This document shows, one piece after another, positions 51,915 to 62,215 of a DNA stretch of 64,000 bases. Source of the stretch: Kuschelorhynchus macadamiae (taxonomy: Eukaryota > Arthropoda > Insecta > Coleoptera > Curculionidae); assembly GCA_030620095.1 (NCBI GenBank), contig JAUTXW010000873.1, forward strand, positions 48,501 through 112,500, read 5' to 3'. Below the pieces are notes generated by a model that was not told where the DNA came from, did not search any database, and saw only the letters and a list, made by a program, of their open reading frames with translations. Position 1 is the first letter of the stretch, and every line of letters begins with the position of its first letter. A program made the translations under genes and the position numbers.

Positions 51915-54900
51915 TTATATTTTAGTATATCCCCAGGGGTTGGTGTCAGTATATAAATAATTTAGAATTCGTTTATCGTCTAATGGATTTAGTGCTACTT
52001 TTCTCTGATCAATAGTGTAAACATCGTGCTTAAAAGATTTAATTAATTTTTGAGAACACTCAGTAATTTGGTGATTAAAAAGACATTGATAATAATCTTC
52101 AAATGTTATTGTTTTCAAAGAACTTGATTTTATTCCTTTTGCCTTTTTATGTTCTTTTTCATTTACATTTGTGTTGGAATCAGTACTAACTTTATAAGAA
52201 TACATCTTAGAGCGTAAGCCAATAAATTCAGTCATGATCTGTCCATGGTTTTCATCTTTCATTAAACCAATTACTTTTTTATTTTTTAGAGGTATACCAA
52301 AAACATTGTTTTCATGATATTCTGAAGTATCAAATTTATCTATATCTTCTTTAATATGATTATATATGTTGTCAACAGAAAAATGATAAATCAATGAATC
52401 GGTGTCTGTATATAGTAATTTTGCAGTCGCCAAACTTTTTTTTAATATAGTTATAATGGAAATCATACACTATTGTTTTCGAAATATCTAAAATTGAAAA
52501 ACCTGAATAGATTGGTTTATTGAAAGTTACATTTAATTTGGACATTTCAATTAAAACCATATTATCAAAAATTGTTAAACTGTGAAAATTTTGAAATATA
52601 ATAGTTTGCTCCATATCTACCTGACCATTGTGTAATTAATTTTACATCTTTATATTTCCTCACGTTTTCCATAGCTTTTCCGAAATTAGCGTTAATGATT
52701 AATTTATAGAAGTTTTTATCATGATCGTTTTTACTTTGTTTTCTTAGTTCCGTATTTAAGTCAATAAATTTTTTATAGTAGGCGATTGTTTAAATTTAAG
52801 AACTCTATGAATTTTAATACTTTTTAAACCTAGTTGAAGGACTTGTTTTAGATTTCTGTAATAAATAATATAGTTCTTTTTATTGTATAACGTTGTAAGT
52901 AATTTTGGAACTTTAGATTTGGAAATAGGTGGAATACAATGTTCAGGACAGATAGGTAAATCTTTGTATAATTCATATAGTTCTCTGGGGTAAAAAAGAT
53001 CTAATTCAAATATATATCCCCAATCACCATCATCAGGAATATTTAAAATATCAATGTTTTCCTGATAAAAATCGTTTACCCATTGAAATTCTGCTTGAGG
53101 TAAAGGTACACTCATTGCAGCACCATATAGATTATTGACATCATAATACATAATATATGAAGTTGCTTCATTACTATTATATTGTTTCCCCATAAATGTA
53201 TTATTTGCTTTAGCATACCTGTTCGAACATTGAGAAATTCCTCCTCGTATACCCCTCTCTATAAACATAAACATGTTAGAGTCTAATTAATTCCAGTTCG
53301 GTTTTTGTCATTTTTAAAAAGGCATCAAGTGCTAATGAAGGAGTAGTAACATAATGTAAACAGTCAAGATTGTAAGTTGTCATACAAGTAGCACGAAAAT
53401 TTTCAAAGATATCTGCCAATAAAAGTACATCTGTTTTTAAGTAAAGTTCAGTATATTCTTTTAAATTTTTAATTTTGAAAGTTTCCCAAACAATACAAGC
53501 ATGTTGATAGTCATCATCTGTTATATTTTGATTATTTAAAGAACTATAAAATTTTTCTATTGCAGGTAAATGATCCTCTTTTAATTTGTCCCAGTTATTT
53601 AAATATTCGTACGGAAATACACCTTTTCGAGTTAACAAATTGAATTCATTATCGTTTGAATAAAAAGTTCTAGTTATTTTTTTACAGTCGTCTGTTAAAT
53701 AGGAAGCTCATTTTCCAATACTTGATGACATAAAACGAAACGAATCGATAAATCTAAAAGAAACATTTGTGTTTTCTATGTATTTGGTGAAAGAAATGTA
53801 TCGTTCTTTGTTTACAGGTAGTAAAGTAATTTTTCCCTTTATATCGGTGCTAAGGGCTTTAATAAAAAAATGACTATCGTATCCGGATAAATTATGGAAA
53901 ACAAAAGGTATATGATGATTATCAGTATACATAACGTTACAGTGCTGGTGACTGGGACCTCTGAAAATAGATGTCAAGTGATTGTGGACTTTAACATGCT
54001 TTTCTCCTTTTAAAAATGGTTTTTCACACACATGACAATTTGGTGCGTTCTGAAAATACTCTAATTCTTCAATAGTTAGTTTTTTCATGGGCAAAGGATT
54101 TGCAAATATCTCTGAAATTTCATCAACTAATTTTTTAAGTTGATTTATAAACCAAGTAATACAATCGGGACCAGTATAACAATTAAATCTCGATAATTGA
54201 CTATTATATGAACATTTTAGATAATAAGCTATGCTGCATGGAACATGTTTCTGAATTTTTTTTGTTCTTAATTGCGTAATATTTACATCACTTTCACATT
54301 TAGTAAGAATACATTCAAGATCAGCATAAATTGTGAAAGGAACCTATTCTTTGTTCTTAAAATTTTTAAATTTTAAAATTTGTTCATGTTCTTTAGGCAT
54401 TGTTATTTTGGTTGTATTTAATTTTTTACAGTCTATAGAATGTTTTAATAAATTTTGTTCAGACACAAAGTGATTTAAACAACGTTCACATATCCAGGAT
54501 TTGTTATCTATGTTACCAATTTGAGAATTAACTAATCTAGATAAATTTTTTATGTATGCAAAATGAAAAAATCTAGTATTTAAAATGTTCATATTTTGAT
54601 TTAAATTAAATTCATCACTGTCGGAGTTATTACAATCATCACCATTAAAGCAGGGAATAATAAGTAAATGAATTGTTGTTTCGAAGTTTGTTTTACTTAA
54701 ACTTACAGGAAAAATTTCTTTCTTTTCAAAAGTGTAAATATTAATAGAAAGTGAATTCATAGTTTCGAATTTTGAAACATCTTTTAAACTAATTGGAAAA
54801 CTAAGACCGTCATAATGTAGTTTTTTTATCTGTTTAAAATGTGGATATGAACTAGTTAAACTAGAATTTCTATGGGGTGCAGCAGGATATAATGCACACA

Positions 54901-55915
54901 CTATTGACCATAAGAAGCAATATTTATCATTATTTTTAATATTAATAACTGCTTTAGTTTTTTTAATAAATTTCGGAAATCTACATAAGTCGACCAGCCT
55001 ACACTACTGGGGTTATACTTATTAATGTTAATTTTTAAATGAATAATTCATATAAAGCCCACCCCCTGTCCCTTTCTTCAAAACATTCTAATTTTGCTAA
55101 AATTTTATTTTTAATATTTTCATTATACCAATTTTTTAAATTAGTTGTATTATCAATTATTTCATTTTTTGTAGAAAATGTTTTAATATCTGTTTCAGCA
55201 GTGTGTGGCTTTACAAAGTTTGCAGAAAAAATGCCAATGACAAAAATGACTTTAATTAAAAAATTAAAGAATGTTTAAATTCCTTCTTAATTTTAATGGA
55301 AAAACTTTTAAATGCCTTTGAAAAAAATTCTTTTGGGTCCTTAATATTAATATTAGTTATAACACCAGTCCTAATTCTCTTATTAAAGCAAGATTCAACA
55401 TCCTGCCATATAACATTGTTTGAGCTATTTCTACATTGCTTAGATTTACCGTTTTAATTATTCTAATAGCTTTTTCAAATTTTTTAATTACTACACCTAC
55501 TAATGTGTCTAAGTGTTCATGGTTGCAATTTTTTGTCTCTGAAAACTAAAAATAAAAAGCGGTTATTCTATATTTCGAAATATCTCTAGGTAATGAATTA
55601 TTTATATGTATGTCACATTTCCAACTCAAAAAATTAAATTTACAGTTAGGATGTTTTTTTAAGTTTTAATCTATTCTTCTAATGTTACTACAGGTACTAA
55701 TTTATCTGAAATTAAAAAAGCAATTAGCCCCTAACAAAATATTCAAAGATTCATGAAATAAATTTCATGCTATTGTTGCTTCTACTTACATCATATTTTC
55801 TATTGTGGCTCGAAGAGGCTAGTACAGGATCTTGCTGACCATTGTTGTTGTCATTTTGAGAGGTATTTTGATAAGTCGATGGGACTTCAGTTTTAATTTT
55901 TTTAGGAAAACTCAT
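51915..55915 (-). pseudogene. polB: Polinton-type protein-primed family B DNA polymerase, frame-broken
   Basis: A likely first exon (55915-55790, MSFPKKIKTEVP...) ends in phase 0 at a GTAAGT donor; coding resumes near 55538. Later pieces in order: C2H2-type CERCLNHFVSEQNLLKHSIDC split (about 54480); CHVCEKPFLKGEKHVKVHNH with an endonuclease VII-like look and FHNLSGYDSHFFI exonuclease motif (54094-53708); YLKTDVLLLADIFE exonuclease III (53638-53276); YYDVNNLYGAAM, palm motif A (53274-52756); NANFGKAMENV, motif B (about 52690-52655); YTDTDSLIYH, motif C (about 52410); end NPWGYTKI. These enzymes replicate from a protein primer. At least five breaks (near 54340, 53700, 53275, 52755, 52430) make it inactive. 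Confidence 0.88.
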
Positions 55916-56541
55916 TTTTAGTTTGAAATATTAAAATAGCTTTTATAAAGACTTTTGCTTTTGCACAAGAAATACTTTTGAACGAATGAAGACAAACGTC
56001 TTAAAAACCAAATAAGTAAAGTCACTAATTGGTGATTTATTAAAAAAAAACAAATAAATTAGGGATATTCAGTAATATAATAATATTTTCTTATGGTTTT
56101 ATTATATATAACAAATTTGTTATTAACCATAACGCTCTAATAGTGATATCAACTTGTTTAACAAACAGCGATGATAAAAGTAATTTTTATGAGATAAAGC
56201 ATTTTTGAAATTTAATCTACATTTTGGTTTATTTTACCTCTAACCTTTATTATTTTTTACAGACATCATGGCTCCTTCTAATGAATTTTTTATAGATTGT
56301 GCGGTTGCATATGTTTCTTGTAGGGGAATGTTGTTTAAAATATTACGTTGCATATTATACATAGGTTTGCATTTATTTCGCTATAAAATTATTTAAAATA
56401 TTGAATATTTTGCACTAGTTGCCGTTAAACGTGACTTGGAAATAAATACATTTTTCACATTCTAAATGTGTATAAATATCATTAGACTTCTTCATCATTA
56501 TTAGTTATTACAAGTTGAAGAAGTTAAAGTTAAAAGAAAAG
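55916..56541. promoter_or_regulatory. Divergent intergenic region between polB and the spliced plus-strand gene
   Basis: Very AT-rich spacer between two genes that point away from each other, so it should hold both promoters. TATA-like strings are too common in this composition to single one out. Confidence 0.35.
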
Positions 56542-57183
56542 ATGTCTAACGTTCCATCAACAATAATAATTAAGTCAACAGACAAATTAAACTTTCCTAT
56601 AAAAATGGCTTTGGTGGTGAGGGAACTATTCAGGTAAGTCATATTTTCATTTCTTCTTTTAATGTGAGGTATGTAAATTTTTAATGTTTTTTAAAATATT
56701 TCAGTTTGAAAGAATTTTTATGTACTGATTTAATTTTGTTTCTAGCTTTGGAGTTAAAAAAATTGAGGTTAAAGGAGAGAAAATTTTCATTATGCTGTCC
56801 TACACTCCGAGGCATGAAACCCTACTTACAAAATTTGGTTGGTCCGTTGCATTACATTCGAACTTAAATGGAGGACGATTTGGACCTGCGAATGTTCGAA
56901 AAAGCCCTTAAATGATACCATTTCAATCTAAAGGATGAAGAGGATGGTTTAGCGGCGATTGAGAATTCAGGGTCTCCACCCAAAAAGCTGAAGATTTCCT
57001 CCTCTTCCTCCAGTGTGAAGGAGCTGAAGTCTCTTTCAACAGCAGCAGCGGGTTCTAGTTCCAGTTCCTTACCACCACCAACAGCAGCAGCAAAAGTAAG
57101 TCAGGAGGTAGAATGGCCAGACATACTAACCCTATCGGAGGAAGAAGGTGAAGAAAGCCAAAGATTTGATACACAGTTTTAAG
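56542..57183 (+). pseudogene. Spliced small gene of unknown function in the Polinton-like element
   Basis: ATG at 56542 opens MSNVPSTIIIKSTDKLNF...MALVVRELF; a GTAAGT donor at 56634 and a TTGTTTCTAG acceptor ending at 56745 give a 112-bp intron whose removal keeps frame into FGVKKIEVKGEKIFIMLSYT and ends at TAA 56909-56911. A second coding-like stretch in another frame (about 56935-57183) encodes an acidic, serine/alanine-rich tail with SPPKKLKISS (nuclear-signal-like) and EVEWPDILTLSEEEGEES, ending in TAA. The change of frame between them, with a TGA, suggests a disabling indel. A strong donor-like AAAAGTAAGT lies at about 57090, so alternative splicing into 57626 is possible. Function unknown. 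Confidence 0.5.
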
Positions 57184-57625
57184 GTACTAACCACATAACA
57201 GCAGAACATAGTTTAATATATTATTAGTTATAATGGTAAAAATTAAATTTATAACGACATATTATAAGGATTTTTTTCCTTTGTAATATGTGTAATACTG
57301 TGTACTCAAATATTAGGAAAGAAACCCATGTACCAACGAATAATATTTTACTAACGTGTAATTTGTGTCAATGTGTTATGCTTTTAGTTTATTTAAAATC
57401 AGAATTATTTGGTTACCGAACAAGAATTTATAATTATGAAAATAATGATAACACTACATTCACTTTAACATCATCATTGTTTCGTAGGTAAAAAGCATTG
57501 AGTTCTAATGGTATATTATTGTAGGTTTTAAGTGTATTTTTGTAAAGTTCTGGTAATAAAATAAAAATATATATATATTTAATCGTTTTATTAACTTTTT
57601 AAATCCTAAAATGTTATATTTCAGA
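57184..57625. other. No gene seen
   Basis: AT-rich. A 67-codon frame at 57288-57491 (CNLCQCVMLL) is not convincing. May be intron if 57090 donor and 57625 acceptor are used. Confidence 0.35.
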
Positions 57626-57627
57626 TA

Positions 57628-57828
57628 ATGAACAACAGGCAAGCTTGTGTGACGCCAGATCATATGGGTAATGTTGTATGGACACCACCAAGATTGTCTG
57701 AACTGAGTGCTAATATTATAAGTTATTGTATAGGAAATAAAAGTAATATAAAAAAATTAGAGATACCGGTAAGTTGTAAAAAACTTATCGGTATCCAATA
57801 TTATAAAAATGTATTTAAAGATGTATAA
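57628..57828 (+). CDS. Small protein or exon of unknown function
   Basis: 66 codons, MNNRQACVTPDHMGNVVWTP...NVFKDV, preceded by TTATATTTCAG, which looks like a splice acceptor, and followed by an AATAAAACAAAAAAAC polyadenylation-like signal. It could be a last exon joined to the gene at 56542, or a stand-alone frame. Not recognised. Confidence 0.4.
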   Translation: MNNRQACVTPDHMGNVVWTPPRLSELSANIISYCIGNKSNIKKLEIPVSCKKLIGIQYYKNVFKDV

Positions 57829-57897
57829 TATCTTATAATAAAACAAAAAAACGTTTAGTTTCATAAGTTTTTTATTTAATACTTAGAGTATTACAAA

Positions 57898-58440
57898 ACA
57901 TTATTTTTATCTATCCAACTATTATGTTTGTCACTAAAACCTAACCAGCGAACAAGTACTTTATTTTTTTTACGTTTTAAAATTTTCTCAACTAAATAGG
58001 CATCTGGAAATTTAACTTTTTGTAATTGTTGCTCATAAAAGCCTCCTTTAATTTCCTGCTTGTTGAAATCTTCTAATATGTAGGTAGTAGGATTTGTGAG
58101 TTGTACCTTTTTTACAGCAAAAATTTCAGTAGACTAATTCGCCATATATTTCTTATCAAAAACACCACGAGTTTTAGATATTCTTACATGATCTCCAACT
58201 TGAAATTTAGGTTTCGACGCCAATTTTATGTGACTGTAAAGTGTATTAAGCAAATGTTTTTCATTTTTTTCACTTACTTCAGACGGTTTCATACCAATTG
58301 TTCTATGTTTTTTATTATTATAAGTATATACAACGTGCGGCAATAGGTTATACCATTTAAAAGTTCCATTCAAATTTATTTGTTTCCGTATCATACTTTT
58401 TAGTGTTCGTATTACACGTTCAACTATTGAAGCCTTTATT
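57898..58440 (-). pseudogene. int: Retrovirus-type integrase, C-terminal remnant with chromodomain
   Basis: Coding starts near 58432 with ASIVERVIRTLKSMIRK, whose glutamate fits the third DDE residue, then WYNLLPHVVYTYNNKKHRTI and GMKPSEV, a typical integrase-core end; next KFQVGDHVRISKTRGVFDKK, the SH3-like segment. An in-frame TAG lies at 58135-58137. Beyond it the same frame reads through KVQLTNPTTYILEDF to a chromodomain-like YLVEKILKRKKNKVLVRWLG ending at TAA 57898. The zinc-binding N-terminus and the first two catalytic acids are absent; an upstream stop is at about 58443 and another gene follows immediately. Polinton integrases insert the element with 6-bp duplications; this one cannot. 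Confidence 0.8.
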
Positions 58441-58469
58441 TTTACGCTGCTGGGGTGTCATAACTAAAA

Positions 58470-59501
58470 GTGTACCGTTTTCTTCTTAATAATGTTTTGC
58501 TTCTTGAAGTTCTTCAATGATTGAAGTAATTTCGTTATTATGGTTATTATTTCCAGCACTTTGTGATGCTAACAGGAGCTTCAATCTTTGAACGAGTTCG
58601 TTCGGGTCGTCCCAATGCACGTATTCGATTGGCTTTTTGGAATATTGCATAAATATGTTTTTCGGTGTGTATTTCTTAACGCCACTACCTGATATGAGTC
58701 TTGTTGATGGTGCAACGATTGTTTTATACTTATTTAAATTACTACCTTGTATTTGTTCTGTTTCTTTATAATATCTTCTATTAGCGTTAGGCTTTAAGAC
58801 TATATCAATATAGTTTTTTTTTGATCTTGAAGTGTAAAATTTTTGGGTTGTTTTTTAAACAATAACTCATAAAAACCAGGTGTGCCGTTATATCGTTTCC
58901 CTTGAACTATAACATCTGAATCTATGAGAATCTCCAATATAAAATTTATTAGTTACTTCATTAAAAACCACCCCATACCTATGATCAAACTCTTTATTTG
59001 TGTCTGTAATCATATCATGAATATACTTTCTGGGTAAAGCATCATATTGATCTAGATAATCGTAAAAAGCCATTTCATCAATGGCTTGATTTCTTGTTCG
59101 CTCAAAATTTCTCTGCAAAGTTGTTTCCAATTTGATTGAATGTTGATTGAAATTCTAACCGTCGTTTAAGTCCTCCTCTACTATACGATGGCAACGGTGT
59201 TTTCACATTAACGTTTTTTTCATTATAACGAACATTGTCAGGATCATAACTTTGCATTTTGTCTTCTTCTTCTTCTTCTTCTTGGGGTGTTGCATCATTT
59301 TTTAACAATTTTGATGTATTTTCTCCAGTGGGTGATTAGTTTGTTTTCAATAGTTTTTAAATGTTTTCTTATTGGTGAAAAAATATCTTCTTGTGCCAAT
59401 TCACCCTGTTTCAATATATTAAGTTTCTGTTTAACGATCTTTCGTTTTTCTATTAGTTTTCTTTTGATCTCTTTTTCACTAGCATCCATATTTCTTGTCA
59501 T
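58470..59501 (-). pseudogene. Conserved Polinton-associated protein of unknown function, frame-broken
   Basis: Three minus-strand frames join in order. An N-terminal charged helix (59501-59295; SEKEIKRKLIEKRKIVKQKL, FSPIRKHLKTIENKLI). A polyglutamate middle (59308-59102; EEEEEEDKMQSYDPDN, LPSYSRGGLKRRLEF). Then LPRKYIHDMITDTNKEFDHRYG and NKFYIGDS (59130-58910), continuing across a shift to KRYNGTPGFYELLFKK near 58890-58850 and finally VKKYTPKNIFMQYSKKPIEY, WDDPNELVQRLKLLLASQSA and EITSIIEELQEAKHY (58690-58490), where the frame stops. I recognise this as a type of protein repeatedly seen beside Polinton genes in arthropods, without known role. At least two frameshifts. Confidence 0.55.
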
Positions 59502-59556
59502 TATTTTGTGTCTTTTATCCTAGAACTTGAAAGTAGGACTAACACATTTTTACTTC

Positions 59557-60150
59557 TCACAAATATATGTATTTATCAAAACAACAACGATATCGTCCTT
59601 CATCTATCTTATTATCTTTAAAAATTGATAAAAAATTATATGGTTTTTGCCAACAAATACCACATAGAGCTTTAAATTTTTCGAATATCATATCGGTACC
59701 TACATGATCATTATAAACATGCTTTAAATTCATATCATCCTGTTTAAACAGAATTAGTGCGTTTGGATTATCCCTTATTAAATGCTTTGGAATTTTTGCA
59801 TACGTTTGAGACAGATAAAAACAATCAACATGACTATGACGTCCCATACTAAAATATTCTCGAATCGAATGTTGTTTTGCTAGTGCGGGTGGTAAAATCT
59901 GTTCACTATTGTTAAACGCAAAATAACCAATTTCTTTAATGGGTTTTAATAATTTTTCTAAATACAAGTATTTAGGTTGGTACAAAGATTTTGAGTATAA
60001 ATAAACATTTTTAAATTTTAATCCATTAGGATGCTCTATTAGTTTAAGCATTAGGTTTGTTTTTCCACAATTTGATGGTCCAACAATAATACATCTAATT
60101 GATGAAGGTAAAAAGTAAGCTATGTTTTCGAAGAGAATTTTTTTCCACAT
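59557..60150 (-). pseudogene. FtsK/HerA (A32)-type packaging ATPase with missing Walker B
   Basis: Residues 24-31 GPSNCGKT form the Walker A loop after a hydrophobic strand (RCIIVG). The C-terminal half has MGRHSHVDCFYLSQTYAKIP, HLIRDNPNALILFKQDD and HVYNDHVGTDM, typical of the virus packaging ATPase group, including a glutamine/asparagine sensor-like region. Between LPPALAKQHS and IREYFSMG there is no hydrophobic-strand-plus-acidic Walker B, and the junction is abrupt, so a small in-frame deletion appears to have removed it. The reading frame is otherwise open (197 codons). In intact elements it would pump DNA into capsids. Confidence 0.82.
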
Positions 60151-60300
60151 AGTGATTATTAACAGGTAGAGTAGTACGTTGCTGAACTATTTTCATATCC
60201 CTTTCTAAGTGTGTTTACTGTTAAAGACAAAATAAAACTATTTATTACTACACAGTTCATAGTGATGTATTAGTTTGTTATTAACCTTCTTAGGGTAAAG
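60151..60300. promoter_or_regulatory. Divergent promoter region between ATPase and virion genes
   Basis: 150 bp separate the ATPase ATG (minus) from the phospholipase-like ATG (plus). It must hold start signals for both if they are separately transcribed. No specific box can be defended. Confidence 0.4.
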
Positions 60301-60852
60301 ATGAAATTTTATACTGATGCCAGTAGTAGTCCCATCGAAGGAGAAGGTCTCCTAAATACGGTTATTAATAAATTACCTGTAGAATTACACATAAGAGGGT
60401 ATAACTATTGTGGTCCGGGAATGAAGCTGGAAAAGCGCCTAGCTAGAGGCGATCGAGGCATTAATGAGTTGGATGAAGCATGTAAAGAACATGACATTGC
60501 TTATGCAACCTATAAGGATCTTAATTTTAGACATAAAGCAGATAAAAAATTATCAGAGAAGGCCATGGAAAGGTTTAGGGCTAAAAATGCTACGTTTGGT
60601 GAAAAAATGGCGGCATTAGGGGTTGCTGGCGCAATGAAAACAAAAGTCAAACTAGGAATGGGTCTTGATGGTAATAAAGATCAAAGGACTGCTAATAGAA
60701 TTAGAAAATGTACTACAACATTGAAAAGGGGTATACATATGTTAAAAAATGCTCTTATAATAATGGATACTGGTTTAGAGGCTGCCGTTAAAGATGTACA
60801 AAAAAATAAAAAAAGAAACATTACTAAGCCTACAACAACCACAAAAAGATAG
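60301..60852 (+). CDS. Virion protein with parvovirus-type phospholipase A2 domain
   Basis: 183 codons. GYNYCGPGMKLEKRL (residues 33-47) holds the YxGxG-type calcium loop, and LDEACKEHDIAYATY (57-71) holds the catalytic HD pair (His64, Asp65); RHKADKKLSEKAMERF follows as in parvovirus VP1 unique regions. The rest is basic, ending in KKNKKRNITKPTTTTKR. In parvoviruses this enzyme opens endosomal membranes during entry; related domains occur in adintoviruses and some Polintons. It is first in a plus-strand series of virion genes. The catalytic residues are intact. The next frame overlaps its end by about 60 bases. Confidence 0.85.
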   Translation: MKFYTDASSSPIEGEGLLNTVINKLPVELHIRGYNYCGPGMKLEKRLARGDRGINELDEACKEHDIAYATYKDLNFRHKADKKLSEKAMERFRAKNATFGEKMAALGVAGAMKTKVKLGMGLDGNKDQRTANRIRKCTTTLKRGIHMLKNALIIMDTGLEAAVKDVQKNKKRNITKPTTTTKR

Positions 60853-61198
60853 ATTTCTAAATGCTACTGAAAAGGAAATTCAGAAAAAAATTGATGAGCG
60901 TAAAAAATTAAAAGCAATCAAATCTCGTAAAGAAAAGTTAAACATTTTTGAAAAAAAAGATACAAGTAATGAATCTGCAGAGAATTTAGTCATGTTGAAA
61001 ATAAAACGACAACAACAAGGTAGTGAATCTGATAAGGATAGCAGTTTAAGAAAAAAATTTAATATCTCAAGTTACAATGATGATGATTATGATAATAACG
61101 AAAACAAACAAACGCGAGGTATAAAAAGAGTATTGGAATTACCTGAGGATTCAACAGAAGCTTCCTTAGTACTTAAGAAACAAAAATTATTTACTTAA
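60794..61198 (+). CDS. Charged coiled-coil protein of unknown function
   Basis: 134 codons, overlapping the end of the phospholipase-like frame in another phase; the true start may be later, or the two frames may once have been one. It contains NATEKEIQKKIDERKKLKAI, resembling the N-terminal helix of the minus-strand protein at 59501 (DASEKEIKRKLIEKRK). Acidic and basic runs follow (NDDDYDNNENK, GIKRVLELPEDS, KKQKLF), suggesting a nuclear or virion scaffold-like protein. Function unknown. Confidence 0.5.
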   Translation: MYKKIKKETLLSLQQPQKDRFLNATEKEIQKKIDERKKLKAIKSRKEKLNIFEKKDTSNESAENLVMLKIKRQQQGSESDKDSSLRKKFNISSYNDDDYDNNENKQTRGIKRVLELPEDSTEASLVLKKQKLFT

Positions 61199-61285
61199 AC
61201 AATTATATATAGAGCATATTAATAAGTTTTTAATTAGTTTAAGAAAGACCTTTCAAGAGATTGGTTCTAAATTATTATTATTACA

Positions 61286-61804
61286 ATGGCATCACGCAGA
61301 AAAACAGAGTCAGGTAAACGTCAACGGAGTAGTAGTAAACCTCGCCATCGTCGTCGTCGTCGTCATCGTAATGGTATTAAAAAGAGAAGACATTTTAGAA
61401 AAGTTAGTTTTAAGGAAGCAACTAAGCAAATAAAAAAAAACATAGTAAACGAAAAACCAAAAGATTTTACTAGTGCCTTAAAAATTGCAATAAAAAAAGC
61501 AAACCAGTTCAAAAATAAAATAGGACCACCTAGAATTATAAATGTACCAAAACAAGGTGGTTTTTTACCGCTAATACCCATCTTTGCTGGGCTCAGTGCT
61601 CTTGGAGCCTTATCTGGGGGCGCTGGGGCTATAGCAAAAGCTGTAAACGATGCTAAGACTGCTAGCGAACAATTGAAAGAAGCCCAACGTCACAATCAGT
61701 CAATGGAAGCAATAGCTCTAGGCAAAGGAATGTGTTTAAAAGCTCACAAAAAAGGATTGGGTCTTTTTTTACGACCTCCAAAGCCTCGAGAAAACTACCA
61801 TTAA
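61286..61804 (+). CDS. Basic virion core protein (adenovirus pX/pVI-like)
   Basis: 172 codons. The N-terminus is an arginine-rich DNA-binding tail (PRHRRRRRHRNGIKKRRHFR). A glycine/alanine hydrophobic stretch (FLPLIPIFAGLSALGALSGG) and an amphipathic helix (AIAKAVNDAKTASEQLKEAQ) follow, then RHNQSMEAIALGKGMCLKAH and GLGLFLR. This plan fits the pX/pVI-like minor core or membrane-lytic proteins of adintoviruses. Its end overlaps the protease frame by about 70 bases; whether the overlap is natural or the result of a frameshift that split one reading frame is unclear. Confidence 0.7.
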   Translation: MASRRKTESGKRQRSSSKPRHRRRRRHRNGIKKRRHFRKVSFKEATKQIKKNIVNEKPKDFTSALKIAIKKANQFKNKIGPPRIINVPKQGGFLPLIPIFAGLSALGALSGGAGAIAKAVNDAKTASEQLKEAQRHNQSMEAIALGKGMCLKAHKKGLGLFLRPPKPRENYH

Positions 61805-62166
61805 AACTACCATCTCGACCACTAACCAATGTTGATTTAGAACAATATGTAAAAAAATTAAAAATTAAAAATTTTCGAGGAATTTTCATGAAAGATGCAT
61901 TACCAAGAAAAATACATGTTTATGAATGTGGTATTGTTAATATGGACAATAGCGACGGTCCAGGAACTCATTGGACTACATATAAAAAATATGGCTGTAA
62001 CATTAACTATTTTGATAGTTTTGGTAACCTTGCACCTCAAGTTCAATTAGTTAAATATTTTCATTCTAATGGTACTTGTAAGATCTTCTATAATCACGAT
62101 TGTTATCAGTCTTATGATTCTGTAAGTTGTGGGCATTTATGTTTAGCTTTCCTGTATACAAACTAA
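61732..62166 (+). CDS. Adenovirus-type cysteine protease (adenain family)
   Basis: 144 codons if started at 61732; the conserved part begins near LPSRPLTNVDLEQY. GPGTHWTTY contains the catalytic His (residue 80), NYFDSFG the Asp (95), CYQSYDSVSCGHLCLAF the oxyanion Gln (126) and nucleophile Cys (133). All four catalytic positions are present, in the order and spacing of adenain. The enzyme trims capsid and core precursors during virion maturation. It is the best-preserved enzyme of the element. It lies between the core protein and the penton-like gene. Confidence 0.88.
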   Translation: MFKSSQKRIGSFFTTSKASRKLPLKLPSRPLTNVDLEQYVKKLKIKNFRGIFMKDALPRKIHVYECGIVNMDNSDGPGTHWTTYKKYGCNINYFDSFGNLAPQVQLVKYFHSNGTCKIFYNHDCYQSYDSVSCGHLCLAFLYTN

Positions 62167-62215
62167 TAAAAAAACGTAAAACTATTATTCAGTGTTTGGT
62201 TGTTAAATAGCTAAC

